Positions 54,398 to 63,257 of a DNA stretch of 64,000 nucleotides are shown one piece after another; position 1 is the stretch's first letter, and each line of letters begins with the position of its first letter. Made by a program: the position numbers and the translations under genes. The stretch spans positions 74,973-138,972 of the forward strand of contig NZ_FMAJ01000016.1 in the NCBI RefSeq assembly GCF_900094625.1. The letters are read 5' to 3'. The notes under the pieces are model-generated. The model had not been told where the DNA came from. It saw nothing but the letters and a program-made list of their open reading frames with translations, and searched no databases. Source of the DNA: Rhizobium aethiopicum. GTDB lineage: Bacteria; Pseudomonadota; Alphaproteobacteria; Rhizobiales; Rhizobiaceae.

Positions 54398-55608
54398 GTG
54401 GTTCTACCCCATGCTTTTTTGATTAGAGTTTCGATCTCGTCGTTGACGGCGTTCATCGCCTCTAAGGCCCGATCATAGGTCGAGCGCGTGAACTGTCCGC
54501 GCTCAACCTCAAAGAGGGTTTGATTCGTCAGGCCAGCGTCCGAAACGGCGGTCGTCTTGAGCATCGGAAAATTGAGGACATTTTCGCCGAAGATCGAACG
54601 CAGATAGCCCACCATCTGGTTCTGCGGGCCATCGCTCGGTTCAAAACGAGTGACGAGGTAGCGCATCCAATTGAACTTGAACTGGGCGCCTGCGTTCTCG
54701 ATTTCCCGAAGGAGATTCGAGGTCATCGCCAGAAACTGGTTCATCGACATTACATCCAACATCTGGGGATGGACGGTGACGAGGATCGAGGTTGCGGCGG
54801 TCAGAGCTGAAAGCGTGAGATAGCCAAGTTGGGGAGGGCAATCGATAACGACGACATCGTAGTTGTCCGCGATGTCTTCGATGACCTGACTGATCCGACC
54901 GTAAAAAAGCGTGTCACCTTCCTTCCGGTTCATAAGCGCGCGCGGGGTATCGTGCTCAAACTCCATCAGTTCAAGATTGCCAGGAATTAGATGAAGATCC
55001 GGGATGTACGTTCCTCGGACAACCTGCTCGATTGGGACCTGCTCGTCATCATACCGGATGGCGCCATAGAGTGTTTCGTTCGGACCAACGTCAGTTTCTG
55101 GCTGACTGCCGAAGAGTGCGGAAAGGCTTGCTTGGGGATCAAGATCAATCGCGAGAATCCGGTAGCCACGCATTGCCAGGTACTGTGCCAGATGCGCGGC
55201 TGTCGTCGTCTTGCCCGAGCCGCCTTTGAAATTCATCACCGAGACGACTTGAAGCTGCTCCCCCGTGCGACGATGGGGCAGGTAGCGCCGGTTCCCGCGG
55301 CCAATCAGGTCCAGGTGCTTACGGATTGAATGAATATCTTCGATCGTGAACGTGCGTCGACCGCCAGGGCTCATACTAACGTGCAGTTCAGGCATTTCCG
55401 AAGCAGTTTGTCTAAGATAAGACTCACCGATGCCAAGCAATTTTGAGGCTTCTGACGGTGCAAAGGATCGAATGCCCTTTTCGGACGTCGGCGGGAAGAC
55501 CTTGAGATGATGTGCTTGAAGTTGGCTGGAGAGAGCGTCAGCATGACGCTCCATCAATGCGGTCAACCCTTCGACGACCGGCGCTGTGTTTGCTGCGGTT
55601 TTCGCCAT
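54394..55608 (-). CDS. repA: Partition ATPase and autorepressor RepA (ParA family)
   Basis: 404 residues. An N-terminal helix-turn-helix region (SEASKLLGIGESYLRQTASE) binds the operator. The ParA-type Walker motif FKGGSGKTTTAAHLAQYLA, ILAIDLDPQASLSALFG and VVIDCPPQLGYLTLSAL follow. It drives plasmid segregation and represses its own operon. I chose ATG 55608; ATG 55620 is also in frame but lies directly on the AGGAA ribosome site. It overlaps repB by four bases. The promoter and a 14-bp-arm inverted repeat lie just upstream. Confidence 0.95.
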   Translation of the reverse strand: MAKTAANTAPVVEGLTALMERHADALSSQLQAHHLKVFPPTSEKGIRSFAPSEASKLLGIGESYLRQTASEMPELHVSMSPGGRRTFTIEDIHSIRKHLDLIGRGNRRYLPHRRTGEQLQVVSVMNFKGGSGKTTTAAHLAQYLAMRGYRILAIDLDPQASLSALFGSQPETDVGPNETLYGAIRYDDEQVPIEQVVRGTYIPDLHLIPGNLELMEFEHDTPRALMNRKEGDTLFYGRISQVIEDIADNYDVVVIDCPPQLGYLTLSALTAATSILVTVHPQMLDVMSMNQFLAMTSNLLREIENAGAQFKFNWMRYLVTRFEPSDGPQNQMVGYLRSIFGENVLNFPMLKTTAVSDAGLTNQTLFEVERGQFTRSTYDRALEAMNAVNDEIETLIKKAWGRTT

Positions 55609-55628
55609 CTCAAAATCCATTTCCTGCA

Positions 55629-55669
55629 AGTGGCGGAACTTTTCGCGAAACCGCTAAAGTTCCGCCACT
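55629..55669. promoter_or_regulatory. Operator-like inverted repeat upstream of repA
   Basis: Exact 14-base arms AGTGGCGGAACTTT (55629-55642) and AAAGTTCCGCCACT (55656-55669) with a 13-base spacer. It lies between the promoter and the repA start, where RepA/RepB are known to repress repABC operons. Confidence 0.85.
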
Positions 55670-55672
55670 AGC

Positions 55673-55701
55673 TATTAGAGCCGATTCTGCATTTTGAGCA
55701 A
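55673..55701 (-). promoter_or_regulatory. repABC promoter
   Basis: On the minus strand TTGCTC (55701-55696), a 17-base spacer and CTAATA (55678-55673). The -10 ends four bases before the operator repeat, consistent with repression by blocking transcription. Confidence 0.65.
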
Positions 55702-56836
55702 GGGGTTTTAGGTTAACGAAAGGCTAACGTGGATAAACCCGGAACGTAGAGTAAATGGATTTTTCCGTTTATATCCTGCAGCTTAGCAAGACCGCGGTAC
55801 CGATTGGTCATGGTGTGTTTTATTGTGAATCCTACAAATGTGCCCCGGCGATTTAGACGAAAAGCAGAAGACCTCGGCAAAGTCGGTGATCCCCTTGCCG
55901 CGACTCACTCGCACAAAACCGTAAGCATTCGACAACGGACGCCCGATTCCAATTCGTGCAGAGTTCCCGGCGCCTAACGGCGGCGGAGAAATTCATGCAG
56001 GTATTCGCGATCTCGACACCAAAAATTTACTACGAAGCGTAGCTGCTTCAGGACGATCATAGGCTACGTGCGAGGATCTTTTCCACTCGCACTTGGGATG
56101 TAGAAGTAGTCGACGAGTGCGAGGCAGATGGGGTTGACGCTCTCGCCCCGACTGCCATCCTGGATGTCACCGCGGCTGGACCACTTGCAGGATGTGCACG
56201 CGATTTGTCTGCGATGGGACCGACCATGCTGGTAGACGTATTTCCGTCTCTGCTCCCGAAGGGCCGCCTGAACGCCAATCCCCTGATGGTCTAGAGTTCT
56301 CGCTTTTGCGTCGACACCTCGAAGAGTGGAGGGGAGGGGAGGGGAGATGGTTCCGTTCACGAGGCAACGCTGACCTTGTTCGCCGGCATCGTAGAATGGT
56401 GCCTGGGAGGTGGTCTCAGCGAAGTCGTTGCGGTAACGGATATCAGGTTCGAGCGAACTCTTGCTAGCGTCGAATGGCCTCTCCCGCGCTTGGGGCAGCC
56501 AGAGAAGATCGTTGCCACCACCGCCATCGCAGGCACGCGTCCAGCAAACGCTGAGACCTTTCTGATGTTGCGGCCGCCCAACTACCGATCTAGTTGCCGT
56601 CATCCTTCTCGGTGCGACTCGGATTGTTGGTCTGTTCGGTTCGAACCGGTGCGCCACGAAGGATGAAGCTTTGGACGATGTGGCGATAGGCTCTTAGGAG
56701 GGTTCGCGCGGGCAGATGAGGGAAGGCGACATGGCATCTTCGCAGAGATGAGGATGCATCGAAGAACGGGCTGGTAAACCGCGGCTCGTGTTTGAGGCTG
56801 GTGGCATTGACGCGGCCCAAGCGCTCCACTCTACCT
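55702..56836. other. No gene recognised
   Basis: More than 1.1 kb upstream of repA with only short, biased frames. The run gaggggaggggaggggag near 56330 is a short purine repeat. Some minus frames (56064-56871) are open but show no family likeness. Confidence 0.5.
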
Positions 56837-56977
56837 TCAATAGTTTCGTCGCTCCTTGCGCAAGGGAACACTTCTGCCGCTTGAAACGTCCTTTGCCGTT
56901 TGCGCCGACGATATCTCCGAGAAGCTTGTCAAGACCCAGGACATAAGCAAGCCCGCCAGCAAGGCACGTGATTTCAT
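56837..56977 (-). pseudogene. Signal-peptide-bearing N-terminal fragment
   Basis: The ATG at 56977 starts MKSRALLAGLLMSWVLTSFS, with cleavage likely after ISSAQ, then about 20 residues and a stop. The remainder of an exported protein seems to have been lost or shifted out of frame. The frame also extends upstream of this ATG without likeness. The protein family is unknown. Confidence 0.35.
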
Positions 56978-57076
56978 CAGCTTTCTGACTGCCGCCTGTG
57001 GTTGTTGGCTAGATTCTGGATGCAAGTAAGTGTACATATTAGGATAGTCGGTGTGTCGGGGAGCGAGAGGTCTCGT

Positions 57077-58111
57077 ATGGAGGTTCGTGGACTCGTAATT
57101 ACTTGCCCCCGCAAGGTTGAAGAATGGACATTGTCGGTTCCACTCGCCGTATCGTCCGAAGTCGGTGTGCGGATAGAGTTGTGTGGACTCTGCACACCGG
57201 AGCAACGCGTTTATCGGGGCGCCAAGCCGACTTACCCCTATTGGGGCGGGCACGAGTTGTCAGGCACGATCGTGTCTCTGCCGGACGATGTACCGGATGG
57301 CCTGCGCGTAGGAGACCGCGTTGCGGTGCTTTTAATGCGCAGATGCGGCCAATGTCGTGCCTGCCGCCTCGGACTGGACAACCACTGTGCATATTTAAAT
57401 CCTAAAGCGAGAGGAGGGGTGCCGCAGGGGCCGGGGGGATTGGCCAATTTTGTGGGCGTACCCGCCTATCAGGTTTTTTCCGTACCTTCCTTTTTGGCTC
57501 CCGAGCGTGCCGCGTTAGTTGAACCTGTCGCCTGCGTGGCACGCGGCATAAATAGGGCGCGTGCAAAGGCTGGAGACACTGTGGCCGTCATCGGCGGAGG
57601 CACGATGGGCCTTCTCCATTCGATACTTCTGACAACCAAAGGATGCGACGTTTACCTTTTCGATGACGACGTGGCAACGCATGGGCCTGTGATGTCGACC
57701 GGCGCCCATGCAACGGGGTCAGTTCATTCTCTGTCTGATCCGAAACTCGTCGAGAAATTAACGGATGGCTGGGGCTTCGACTGCATCTTTTGCACGCGCT
57801 TCGGTGTCAGAGGCATTCAGGGGGCCATAGCTGCGGCGTCACGCGGTGCCAGGATTGTACTCTACCAATCGATTCCGACGTCCGATTTGTTATCGGTAGG
57901 CGCTAACTTTCTGCATTACCGGGAAATTGAACTGATCGGCACCATAGCCCAAAGCGCGGACGACGTGAGAAATGCCATTCGAACCATCGTTGAACATGCC
58001 GCACGCTTCGACGTGCTGCAGGTCAATCTTTGGCCCTCGTCAAACGCCCAAGAGGCATTCGAGCAGGCGCTCGATCCACGTGTTAATCGCGTGATGCTAG
58101 ATTTCAGGTAA
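57077..58111 (+). CDS. Zinc-dependent medium-chain dehydrogenase
   Basis: 344 residues. It shows the catalytic zinc region (ELCGLCTPEQRVYRG, then GGHELSG), the structural zinc cysteines (CGQCRACRLGLDNHC) and a Rossmann fold (VAVIGGGTMGLLHSILL). It is an NAD(P)-dependent alcohol/polyol dehydrogenase of the sorbitol or threonine dehydrogenase type; the substrate is unknown. ATG 57077 follows GAGAGG; the longer frame to 57002 lacks a site. It converges on the PRPP synthetase gene with a 6-bp gap, so it may serve the same pathway from its own promoter. Confidence 0.85.
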   Translation: MEVRGLVITCPRKVEEWTLSVPLAVSSEVGVRIELCGLCTPEQRVYRGAKPTYPYWGGHELSGTIVSLPDDVPDGLRVGDRVAVLLMRRCGQCRACRLGLDNHCAYLNPKARGGVPQGPGGLANFVGVPAYQVFSVPSFLAPERAALVEPVACVARGINRARAKAGDTVAVIGGGTMGLLHSILLTTKGCDVYLFDDDVATHGPVMSTGAHATGSVHSLSDPKLVEKLTDGWGFDCIFCTRFGVRGIQGAIAAASRGARIVLYQSIPTSDLLSVGANFLHYREIELIGTIAQSADDVRNAIRTIVEHAARFDVLQVNLWPSSNAQEAFEQALDPRVNRVMLDFR

Positions 58112-58117
58112 TGCTTC

Positions 58118-59059
58118 TCAGCGTGCCTGCAGCGCGCCTGCAATTTCGTTGCCGATCGAGACTACTTCGACACTGTCGGGGAAATTGTCGGTACGTCCGA
58201 CGCTGTCGGTCACAACGATGCGGTCGATCTGAGACCGTCCCCAGTTTTCGTTCAGCGACGGCGTGAATATGGCATGGGCTGCGGCAAGGGTTATCTTGCG
58301 AGCGCCTGCCGCTTTGAGATGTGCGGCGGCTGAAAAAGCCGTCTGACCACTGTTGATTTCGTCGTCAATCAGGATGATCGTCCGGCCAGCAACGTCCCCC
58401 AGAATCTCGACGCTCTCCCGAAAGTCATCATCGTCTCTGCGGTGCTTGCGCATGACAGCGAATGGGCAGCCGAGCAGGGCCGCCAAGTGCTCAGCTCGCT
58501 TCGCTCCGCCGAAGTCCGGTGAAACGACCATGTCGCCATCGACGGCCGCAGAACCGAGATGGCGAACTAGGGCGGGAGCGAACTGAAGATTGACGACAGG
58601 ACAGGCAAATGCGGCGCACAGCTGAGGAACATGGAGTTCGAAAGTTATCAGCCGATCTATACCGAGCGTTTCGATAATCCCCGCAAGGATTCGCACCGGT
58701 ACAGGTCCGCCGTCGAAGGCAGGGCGATCCGAACGCGAATATGGGAGGTAGGGAAGAACAGCGGTAATCGTGCGGGGACCCCGCGCCCGCACGGCACCAA
58801 GCGCTAGGAACAACTCGAAAAGACGATCATGAACGCTGTCAGGAAATGTTTGCACGACCACCACATTTCCGCCAAGCCCGCCGTCGCGCGGAGTGACAGC
58901 CATCTGGCCATTGCTGAACACCTGCGTGTTTAGGATCGTTATTCCTGACCGCGTGAGGGCCCGATGGACTGTTGACGCAAACTTTGCAGAGGTTTCGGTT
59001 GCTGCGATACGAAGGTCGTTCGCCGCAGGATCTGTACGATATGGTGACTCGGGCGCCAT
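58118..59059 (-). CDS. Ribose-phosphate pyrophosphokinase-like protein
   Basis: 313 residues. The family pattern is visible: FSNGQMAVTPRDGGLGGNVV (start region), VLPYLPYSRSDRP in place of the usual YARQDR, VVSPDFGGAKRAEHLA and the PRPP loop IILIDDEINSGQTAF (usual DDMIDTAGT). It would make PRPP from ribose 5-phosphate and ATP. The changed motifs show it is a divergent, non-housekeeping copy. Its ATG lies two bases after the stop of the nucleotidyltransferase gene, so translation is coupled. Last gene of the radical-SAM operon. Confidence 0.82.
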   Translation of the reverse strand: MAPESPYRTDPAANDLRIAATETSAKFASTVHRALTRSGITILNTQVFSNGQMAVTPRDGGLGGNVVVVQTFPDSVHDRLFELFLALGAVRARGPRTITAVLPYLPYSRSDRPAFDGGPVPVRILAGIIETLGIDRLITFELHVPQLCAAFACPVVNLQFAPALVRHLGSAAVDGDMVVSPDFGGAKRAEHLAALLGCPFAVMRKHRRDDDDFRESVEILGDVAGRTIILIDDEINSGQTAFSAAAHLKAAGARKITLAAAHAIFTPSLNENWGRSQIDRIVVTDSVGRTDNFPDSVEVVSIGNEIAGALQAR

Positions 59060-59061
59060 AT

Positions 59062-60177
59062 TTACGCCAGCTCAAGATCGTTAACAGTGGGAATAGACAG
59101 CAGTTTGGGCAACACGTCGCCCCAATCATGTTGAAGTGGTACCTCGGTTTGATCAGGTCGAATGAGCTCTAGGAACTCGGACGGTATGTCTATCCCACAG
59201 ATGCGCTTCATCTGCGTCAGGACGAAATATAACGCCGGCCTCATCTCGTATTTGTAACCTATCGCAGCGACCTCCGCCCAGCTAATATTCGCCATTTCTT
59301 TGTGTAGAACCGCATGAAGATCGCCGAACATCAATAGTCGAAGCGAATTATAAAGGAAGGCCTCGTGATAAAGCCTGGCCGAAAGGAACCAGACGGCGCC
59401 AGTCGCGGATTGGACCTGCAATATGCGGCCTAGACCGTTTGCAAGACGCACGCCTGACCATATGTCTTCGACATCGATGCCGACGGAGAGATTTACATGC
59501 ATATCAATGAAGATGGGCATGTGCAGCTTCTTCGCGGAATCGATGTATCCCTTTACGTGGCGGTAGCGCAGCTGGCGTGGCACCGCGGGACCAGGGAACG
59601 GAGATTCAACGGATTCTATCCTTACAAACACCGGCAAGGAATAGCTTTCGCGGAAGGTTTCGTCATCGAGTTCCTTTCGTTCCGGATGCCAGTTGCCATT
59701 TGAAGGGTCGAAAATACCGTGCCGGTAGCCGAGATCGAACATGAGCCGCTGCACGCGCTGCGCGTCAGCGGGCTTGACCATGATGTCGAGATCGGTCATC
59801 GGCCGTAGGAGTGGATCGGGATAGTGGAGAAGCGCGAGATCTGGTCCCTTCACCAGGAACCAGGCGATGCCGGCCCGATCCAGCGCATCCATGATTTCTG
59901 GCAGATTGCGAAATTCGAGTGCGGACCTGACCTTTGACATGACAGTCCAGCACTGAACGTAATGCGCCGCCTCAGTAGGCAATAGTGTCAACAAATCGAG
60001 GCGGCGCAAGTGATTCTCAAGCAGCGGCACCGTCCGATTATGCTCGGCGCGCCATACCACATAGGGCCAGTTGACAGGCTCCTTGCAGAGACGGACCAAA
60101 CGCTCTTCATCCTCGGGTCGTAGGTAGGCCCGGCAGGTGATCAGCAAAATAGAGTCTTCTGGTGACAACCGAAGCAT
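59062..60177 (-). CDS. Uncharacterised nucleotidyltransferase (NTP_transf_5-like)
   Basis: 371 residues. The core AWFLVKGPDLALLHYPDPLL, then RPMTDLDIMVKPADAQRVQR, contains the Gly and Asp-x-Asp metal-binding signature of the nucleotidyltransferase fold. IFIDMHVNLSVGIDVEDIW carries a further Asp/His motif. Relatives (PF14907) are frequent in peptide natural-product clusters, where their role is mostly unknown. ATG 60177 follows AGGAGT. It is 29 bp after a small unknown gene and directly precedes the PRPP synthetase, in a cluster with a radical-SAM enzyme. Confidence 0.8.
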   Translation of the reverse strand: MLRLSPEDSILLITCRAYLRPEDEERLVRLCKEPVNWPYVVWRAEHNRTVPLLENHLRRLDLLTLLPTEAAHYVQCWTVMSKVRSALEFRNLPEIMDALDRAGIAWFLVKGPDLALLHYPDPLLRPMTDLDIMVKPADAQRVQRLMFDLGYRHGIFDPSNGNWHPERKELDDETFRESYSLPVFVRIESVESPFPGPAVPRQLRYRHVKGYIDSAKKLHMPIFIDMHVNLSVGIDVEDIWSGVRLANGLGRILQVQSATGAVWFLSARLYHEAFLYNSLRLLMFGDLHAVLHKEMANISWAEVAAIGYKYEMRPALYFVLTQMKRICGIDIPSEFLELIRPDQTEVPLQHDWGDVLPKLLSIPTVNDLELA

Positions 60178-60206
60178 CGCGGAGACTCCTGATACGGCTG
60201 CGTGAT

Positions 60207-60536
60207 TTATTTCGAACTTTCCGGGCTGCCGAATTCGGCTAGTGTCTGCCTCAGGTCGGCGAACTGTTGTTCGAAGGAAGCGAAACTCTGGTCGACGTTT
60301 TGTCCAAGCAACTGTTCAAGGCTGAGCGTTTCTTCAGCGCGTTCCTCTTGTCCAGACATAAGCTTGTAAACCGAACTTACCGGCAGCAATCGCGACAAGA
60401 GTTCACCACCGCGGCCCGTCTGGGCGCTGTCCCGAATTTGCCGGATGCAACTTTCGGCAAGCAATCCGTCAATCACGATTACCAGCTTGCCATCCTCTTC
60501 GTCAACGGCGTAGCCAAACAGTCGGGAACTAGCCAT
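60207..60536 (-). CDS. Small unknown protein of the radical-SAM cluster (109 residues)
   Basis: 109 residues (MASSRLFGYAVDEEDGKLVI...). It has a short beta-like start and a central stretch with LAESCIRQIRDSAQTGRGGE, then a coiled-coil-like C-terminal half (SFEQQFADLRQTLAEFG). No signal peptide. It begins five bases after the stop of the preceding gene, with AGAGG as site. No known family. A peptide-binding (recognition) or scaffold role is possible from context only. Confidence 0.6.
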   Translation of the reverse strand: MASSRLFGYAVDEEDGKLVIVIDGLLAESCIRQIRDSAQTGRGGELLSRLLPVSSVYKLMSGQEERAEETLSLEQLLGQNVDQSFASFEQQFADLRQTLAEFGSPESSK

Positions 60537-60541
60537 TGCCG

Positions 60542-61036
60542 CTACCTCTGAACCTTCTTGAGGTCTTCCACTTCACTGCGTATCTGCAGCAATTGTGCCT
60601 GAGCCGAGAGAAGTTTGGCGAATGCGGCGGTAACCGCCTTTGCCGATTGTGTGTCGGAACCAGTCATCCTAACCGGTCCTCGCCCAATGCGGCGTCCTAC
60701 AAGACCTGAATCGGCGGCGCGCGGCCAATTGGCTTTGCCAAATTTCTTCGAGGCGGTTATATCAACGTAGTAGTCTTGTAGTTCGCCGTTAGCAGCGAGT
60801 GAGCCGGATTTCGACCGTTGCGATCTGCGTGACACCTTTAGCGATTGCTCTAATTTTACAAGGCCAGCCGTCAATTGCTGAGCTTGGTCATCCAAACCCG
60901 CCTGCAGCCGGGCGAGTCCTTCCGCAAGACGAGAAATCACCTGGGCTTGCTGGGCGGCTGCTTTGTTGCCGGATCGTATCGCGTTGTTCGCAAGTGTGTG
61001 CGCCACACCCGCCGCACCTCGGAAAGCTCTGCTCAT
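60542..61036 (-). CDS. Helical unknown protein of the radical-SAM cluster (164 residues)
   Basis: 164 residues from ATG 61036, which follows GGAGG; a TTG at 61042 is also in frame. Two long helical/coiled-coil segments (about 20-70: QQAQVISRLAEGLARLQAGL and following; about 130-164: FAKLLSAQAQLLQIRSEVED) flank a middle part with DYYVDITASKKFGKANWPRA and GRRIGRGPVRM. The family is unknown. It lies 80 bp after the radical-SAM gene and is coupled to the 109-residue gene. It could be the modified substrate or a structural partner. Confidence 0.6.
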   Translation of the reverse strand: MSRAFRGAAGVAHTLANNAIRSGNKAAAQQAQVISRLAEGLARLQAGLDDQAQQLTAGLVKLEQSLKVSRRSQRSKSGSLAANGELQDYYVDITASKKFGKANWPRAADSGLVGRRIGRGPVRMTGSDTQSAKAVTAAFAKLLSAQAQLLQIRSEVEDLKKVQR

Positions 61037-61116
61037 CCTCAATCCTCCACGTTATTTTTGTTGACCTGGTTAAATTACGTCGTCGACACAGCAATTATTA
61101 CGTCGCGCCTCCTGCG

Positions 61117-62385
61117 TTAGTGAGTGTGTTGCGCAGCAGCCGCGATTTCCTCCGAGAAGTTATAGACAGGAGCTTCGGCGGCGGGCCGACGCTCTTTCGC
61201 TATAACTCCGCGGCGGTAGGTGGAATCTTTCGTCGGGTCCACCAGGGCGTACTCCGGAAAACCTCCGTTATTGTAAAGTTCCTGGCACAGCGGATAGGGC
61301 GCGTCCTTTTCACCATAGTGCGACCAGCTACTCATCTTGCAGACGCCGCGACAGACTGGATAAAACACGCAGTTGCCGCAGACGCCCTTAACCTCGCCAC
61401 TCACCACCTCGCGTAGCTCATGGAAGAACGGGCTGTTGCGCCAGATTTCCATCAAGGGCATTTCGAAGGCATTGCCGGCGATCATTTCCGGATCATCGTA
61501 GGAGGCACTGCACATCGAAACTTGTCCGTTCGACAGTATGCCCAGTACGTTGTCGCCCCAACCGCAAGTATGCACGCCGTTCAGATACTTGAGAGGCATC
61601 AGAGCCGGCGGCAGAGTCATGTATGCAGCGCCACTCTCAAAATGGGGAGATTTCAAAAGATCGCCTATCAGTAGCTTGCATTCCTCCAAGCTTATCGCAT
61701 TGTCCTCATGGCTGCGCGCGTTGCCCATCGGATGTATGTTGAGCAGCGTCCGATGCTTCTTGATGCCCCAGCCGAGCACCAAATCTATAATCGAAATCAC
61801 CTTGTCATAGTTGTTGCGATAGGCAGTCGTCGTTACCACCGTAGAGATGTCAGTTTTTCCAAGCCGCTGCAGGACAATCGCAGTCTTGGCGAACGCACCC
61901 GATTTTGCTCTGAAAGCGTCGTGCGCCTCTGGGTCGAAATGGTCGAGGCTGATGAAGACCGTCAAATTGGGGAGCCTACTTAGCTGCTCGATCGTGAACT
62001 CGTCAAAGAGGGTTCCATTCGTCTCGAAAACCAGCTCCTTCAGCCCACAGGATGCGAGATATTCCATGACTGCCATGAATTCCTTGTGAACCATCGGTTC
62101 ACCCCCGGAAACCTTAACCTTGCGCAGCCCATTGGGTAGTGCTTGCTCGATCAGTCCTTGGATCGCCTCCAGGTTGAAATCAATGCCCTTGGCCTTGGGC
62201 CCGACGCCTGCGATATAACAGTGGTGGCATCCCAAATTGCACTTGCGGGTTAGAAACAGATAGATCGTTTTAATTTCGTTTTCCGAGACGACTCGTTTCG
62301 AAAGTTCACTTGTGACGAGGGCCTGTAGCGTCTGACTGGCTACATGCACGTCCTGCGGTGTCGAAAGCCAATCAGGGGTATTCAT
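61117..62385 (-). CDS. Radical SAM/SPASM enzyme
   Basis: 422 residues. The SAM-cluster motif CNLGCHHC has Cys49, Cys53 and Cys56, and the GGEP motif follows (KVSGGEPMVH). The C-terminal SPASM region has cysteines for auxiliary Fe-S clusters: TCGWGDN, VSMCSASY, GVCGNCVFYPVCRGVCKMSS and PYPLC. SPASM enzymes usually modify peptides or proteins (e.g. PqqE, anaerobic sulfatase-maturing enzymes). The enzyme is complete and probably cytoplasmic; ATG 62385 follows GGAGGC. It is followed on the same strand by two small unknown genes and the nucleotidyltransferase, and preceded by apt, which suggests one operon for making a modified molecule. Confidence 0.9.
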   Translation of the reverse strand: MNTPDWLSTPQDVHVASQTLQALVTSELSKRVVSENEIKTIYLFLTRKCNLGCHHCYIAGVGPKAKGIDFNLEAIQGLIEQALPNGLRKVKVSGGEPMVHKEFMAVMEYLASCGLKELVFETNGTLFDEFTIEQLSRLPNLTVFISLDHFDPEAHDAFRAKSGAFAKTAIVLQRLGKTDISTVVTTTAYRNNYDKVISIIDLVLGWGIKKHRTLLNIHPMGNARSHEDNAISLEECKLLIGDLLKSPHFESGAAYMTLPPALMPLKYLNGVHTCGWGDNVLGILSNGQVSMCSASYDDPEMIAGNAFEMPLMEIWRNSPFFHELREVVSGEVKGVCGNCVFYPVCRGVCKMSSWSHYGEKDAPYPLCQELYNNGGFPEYALVDPTKDSTYRRGVIAKERRPAAEAPVYNFSEEIAAAAQHTH

Positions 62386-62416
62386 GCGCTTGCCTCCTTA
62401 CGTCTATGTTGCTGCG

Positions 62417-62971
62417 CTAGCACGTCATCGCACTGATCACTGGTGCGTCGTCCAATTGACGCCTGCCTTTCAAAACTTCGATTTCGAGTATGAATGCGTA
62501 TCCGGCGATCTCTCCGCCTTGGGACTTGACAAAATTCCCAGTCGCCCGAGCAGTGCCACCCGTCGCTAGAAGGTCATCAGCAATCAGGCATCGCAGGCCG
62601 TCACCGATGAGGCCGGCAGTTACCTCCAGGGTTCCGGAGCAGTATTCACAGCTGTATTCAAATGAGAGGACGTCCCCCGGCAGTTTACCGGGTTTCCTTA
62701 CCATGATGAAACCGCAACCGAGCCTATCAGCCAATGAGGCGCCCAAGATGAAACCACGCGCATCAACCGCCAAAATGGCATCGATTTCTGTTCCCGACAC
62801 TTGGCTTGCGACGGTAGAAACGACTTCGCCCAATGCACCTCTACCAGCCAGCATAGGCGCTATATCCTTGAACAAGATCCCGCCTATCGGAAAGTTAGGA
62901 AATTCTCGTAATGCTTCTACACCGGATTGGTTAATCCGTGACGCCCCGCTATTTGGAACAGCTACAATCAT
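62417..62971 (-). CDS. apt: Adenine phosphoribosyltransferase-like protein
   Basis: 184 residues. Type I phosphoribosyltransferase motifs are clear: FPIGGILFKDIAPML, DAILAVDARGFILGASLADR, the flexible loop VRKPGKLPGD and the PRPP loop CLIADDLLATGGTARAT. This matches adenine phosphoribosyltransferase (adenine + PRPP to AMP). ATG 62971 follows GGGGGAT; a longer frame to 63064 lacks a site. It is 31 bp before the radical-SAM gene on the same strand. With the PRPP synthetase at the far end of the operon it could recycle adenine released from the 5'-deoxyadenosine made by the radical-SAM enzyme; this is an inference. Confidence 0.88.
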   Translation of the reverse strand: MIVAVPNSGASRINQSGVEALREFPNFPIGGILFKDIAPMLAGRGALGEVVSTVASQVSGTEIDAILAVDARGFILGASLADRLGCGFIMVRKPGKLPGDVLSFEYSCEYCSGTLEVTAGLIGDGLRCLIADDLLATGGTARATGNFVKSQGGEIAGYAFILEIEVLKGRRQLDDAPVISAMTC

Positions 62972-63069
62972 TTTACTATCCCCCACATGTAACCATCTAA
63001 GAGCCTCGTAAGGTGCGATGGCCTCGCGCACTTTGTGGCCAGCCACCAGATGAGGCCCTGGCAAGCTTA

Positions 63070-63189
63070 TCAGCGGCGGCCGCCGCCGCGCCTACCACGT
63101 TCCTCCGGGCCGGCACGGGTCCGCTCTCTGACCAGATCACGCCGGAATTCGCCAGCGCCGCGAACAGATGAAACATCAGTCGGCCGCAT
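63070..63189 (-). CDS. 39-residue Arg/Gly-rich small ORF: candidate peptide substrate or resolvase remnant
   Basis: The ATG at 63189 follows a strong GAGGAG nine bases upstream. The product is MRPTDVSSVRGAGEFRRDLV...PEERGRRGGGRR. Its position at the head of the radical-SAM operon and its Gly/Arg-rich tail suit a RiPP precursor. However, RRDLVRERTRAG also resembles the helix of serine resolvases (LIRERTRAG) followed by their GR.GGR linker, so it may be a resolvase scrap with a chance ribosome site. I cannot decide between these. Confidence 0.4.
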   Translation of the reverse strand: MRPTDVSSVRGAGEFRRDLVRERTRAGPEERGRRGGGRR

Positions 63190-63257
63190 AATGTTGTCTC
63201 CTCGAAAGCGGCTCCGATCATGATTCGTCCAGCCCTGATCTTAGTGCCGAGTCTACT

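Noticed and set aside
56064..56871. Protein genes on the minus strand between repA and the zinc dehydrogenase
   Set aside because: The frames are open but show no motif, ribosome site or family likeness; only the short signal-peptide fragment at 56837-56977 is listed, with low confidence.
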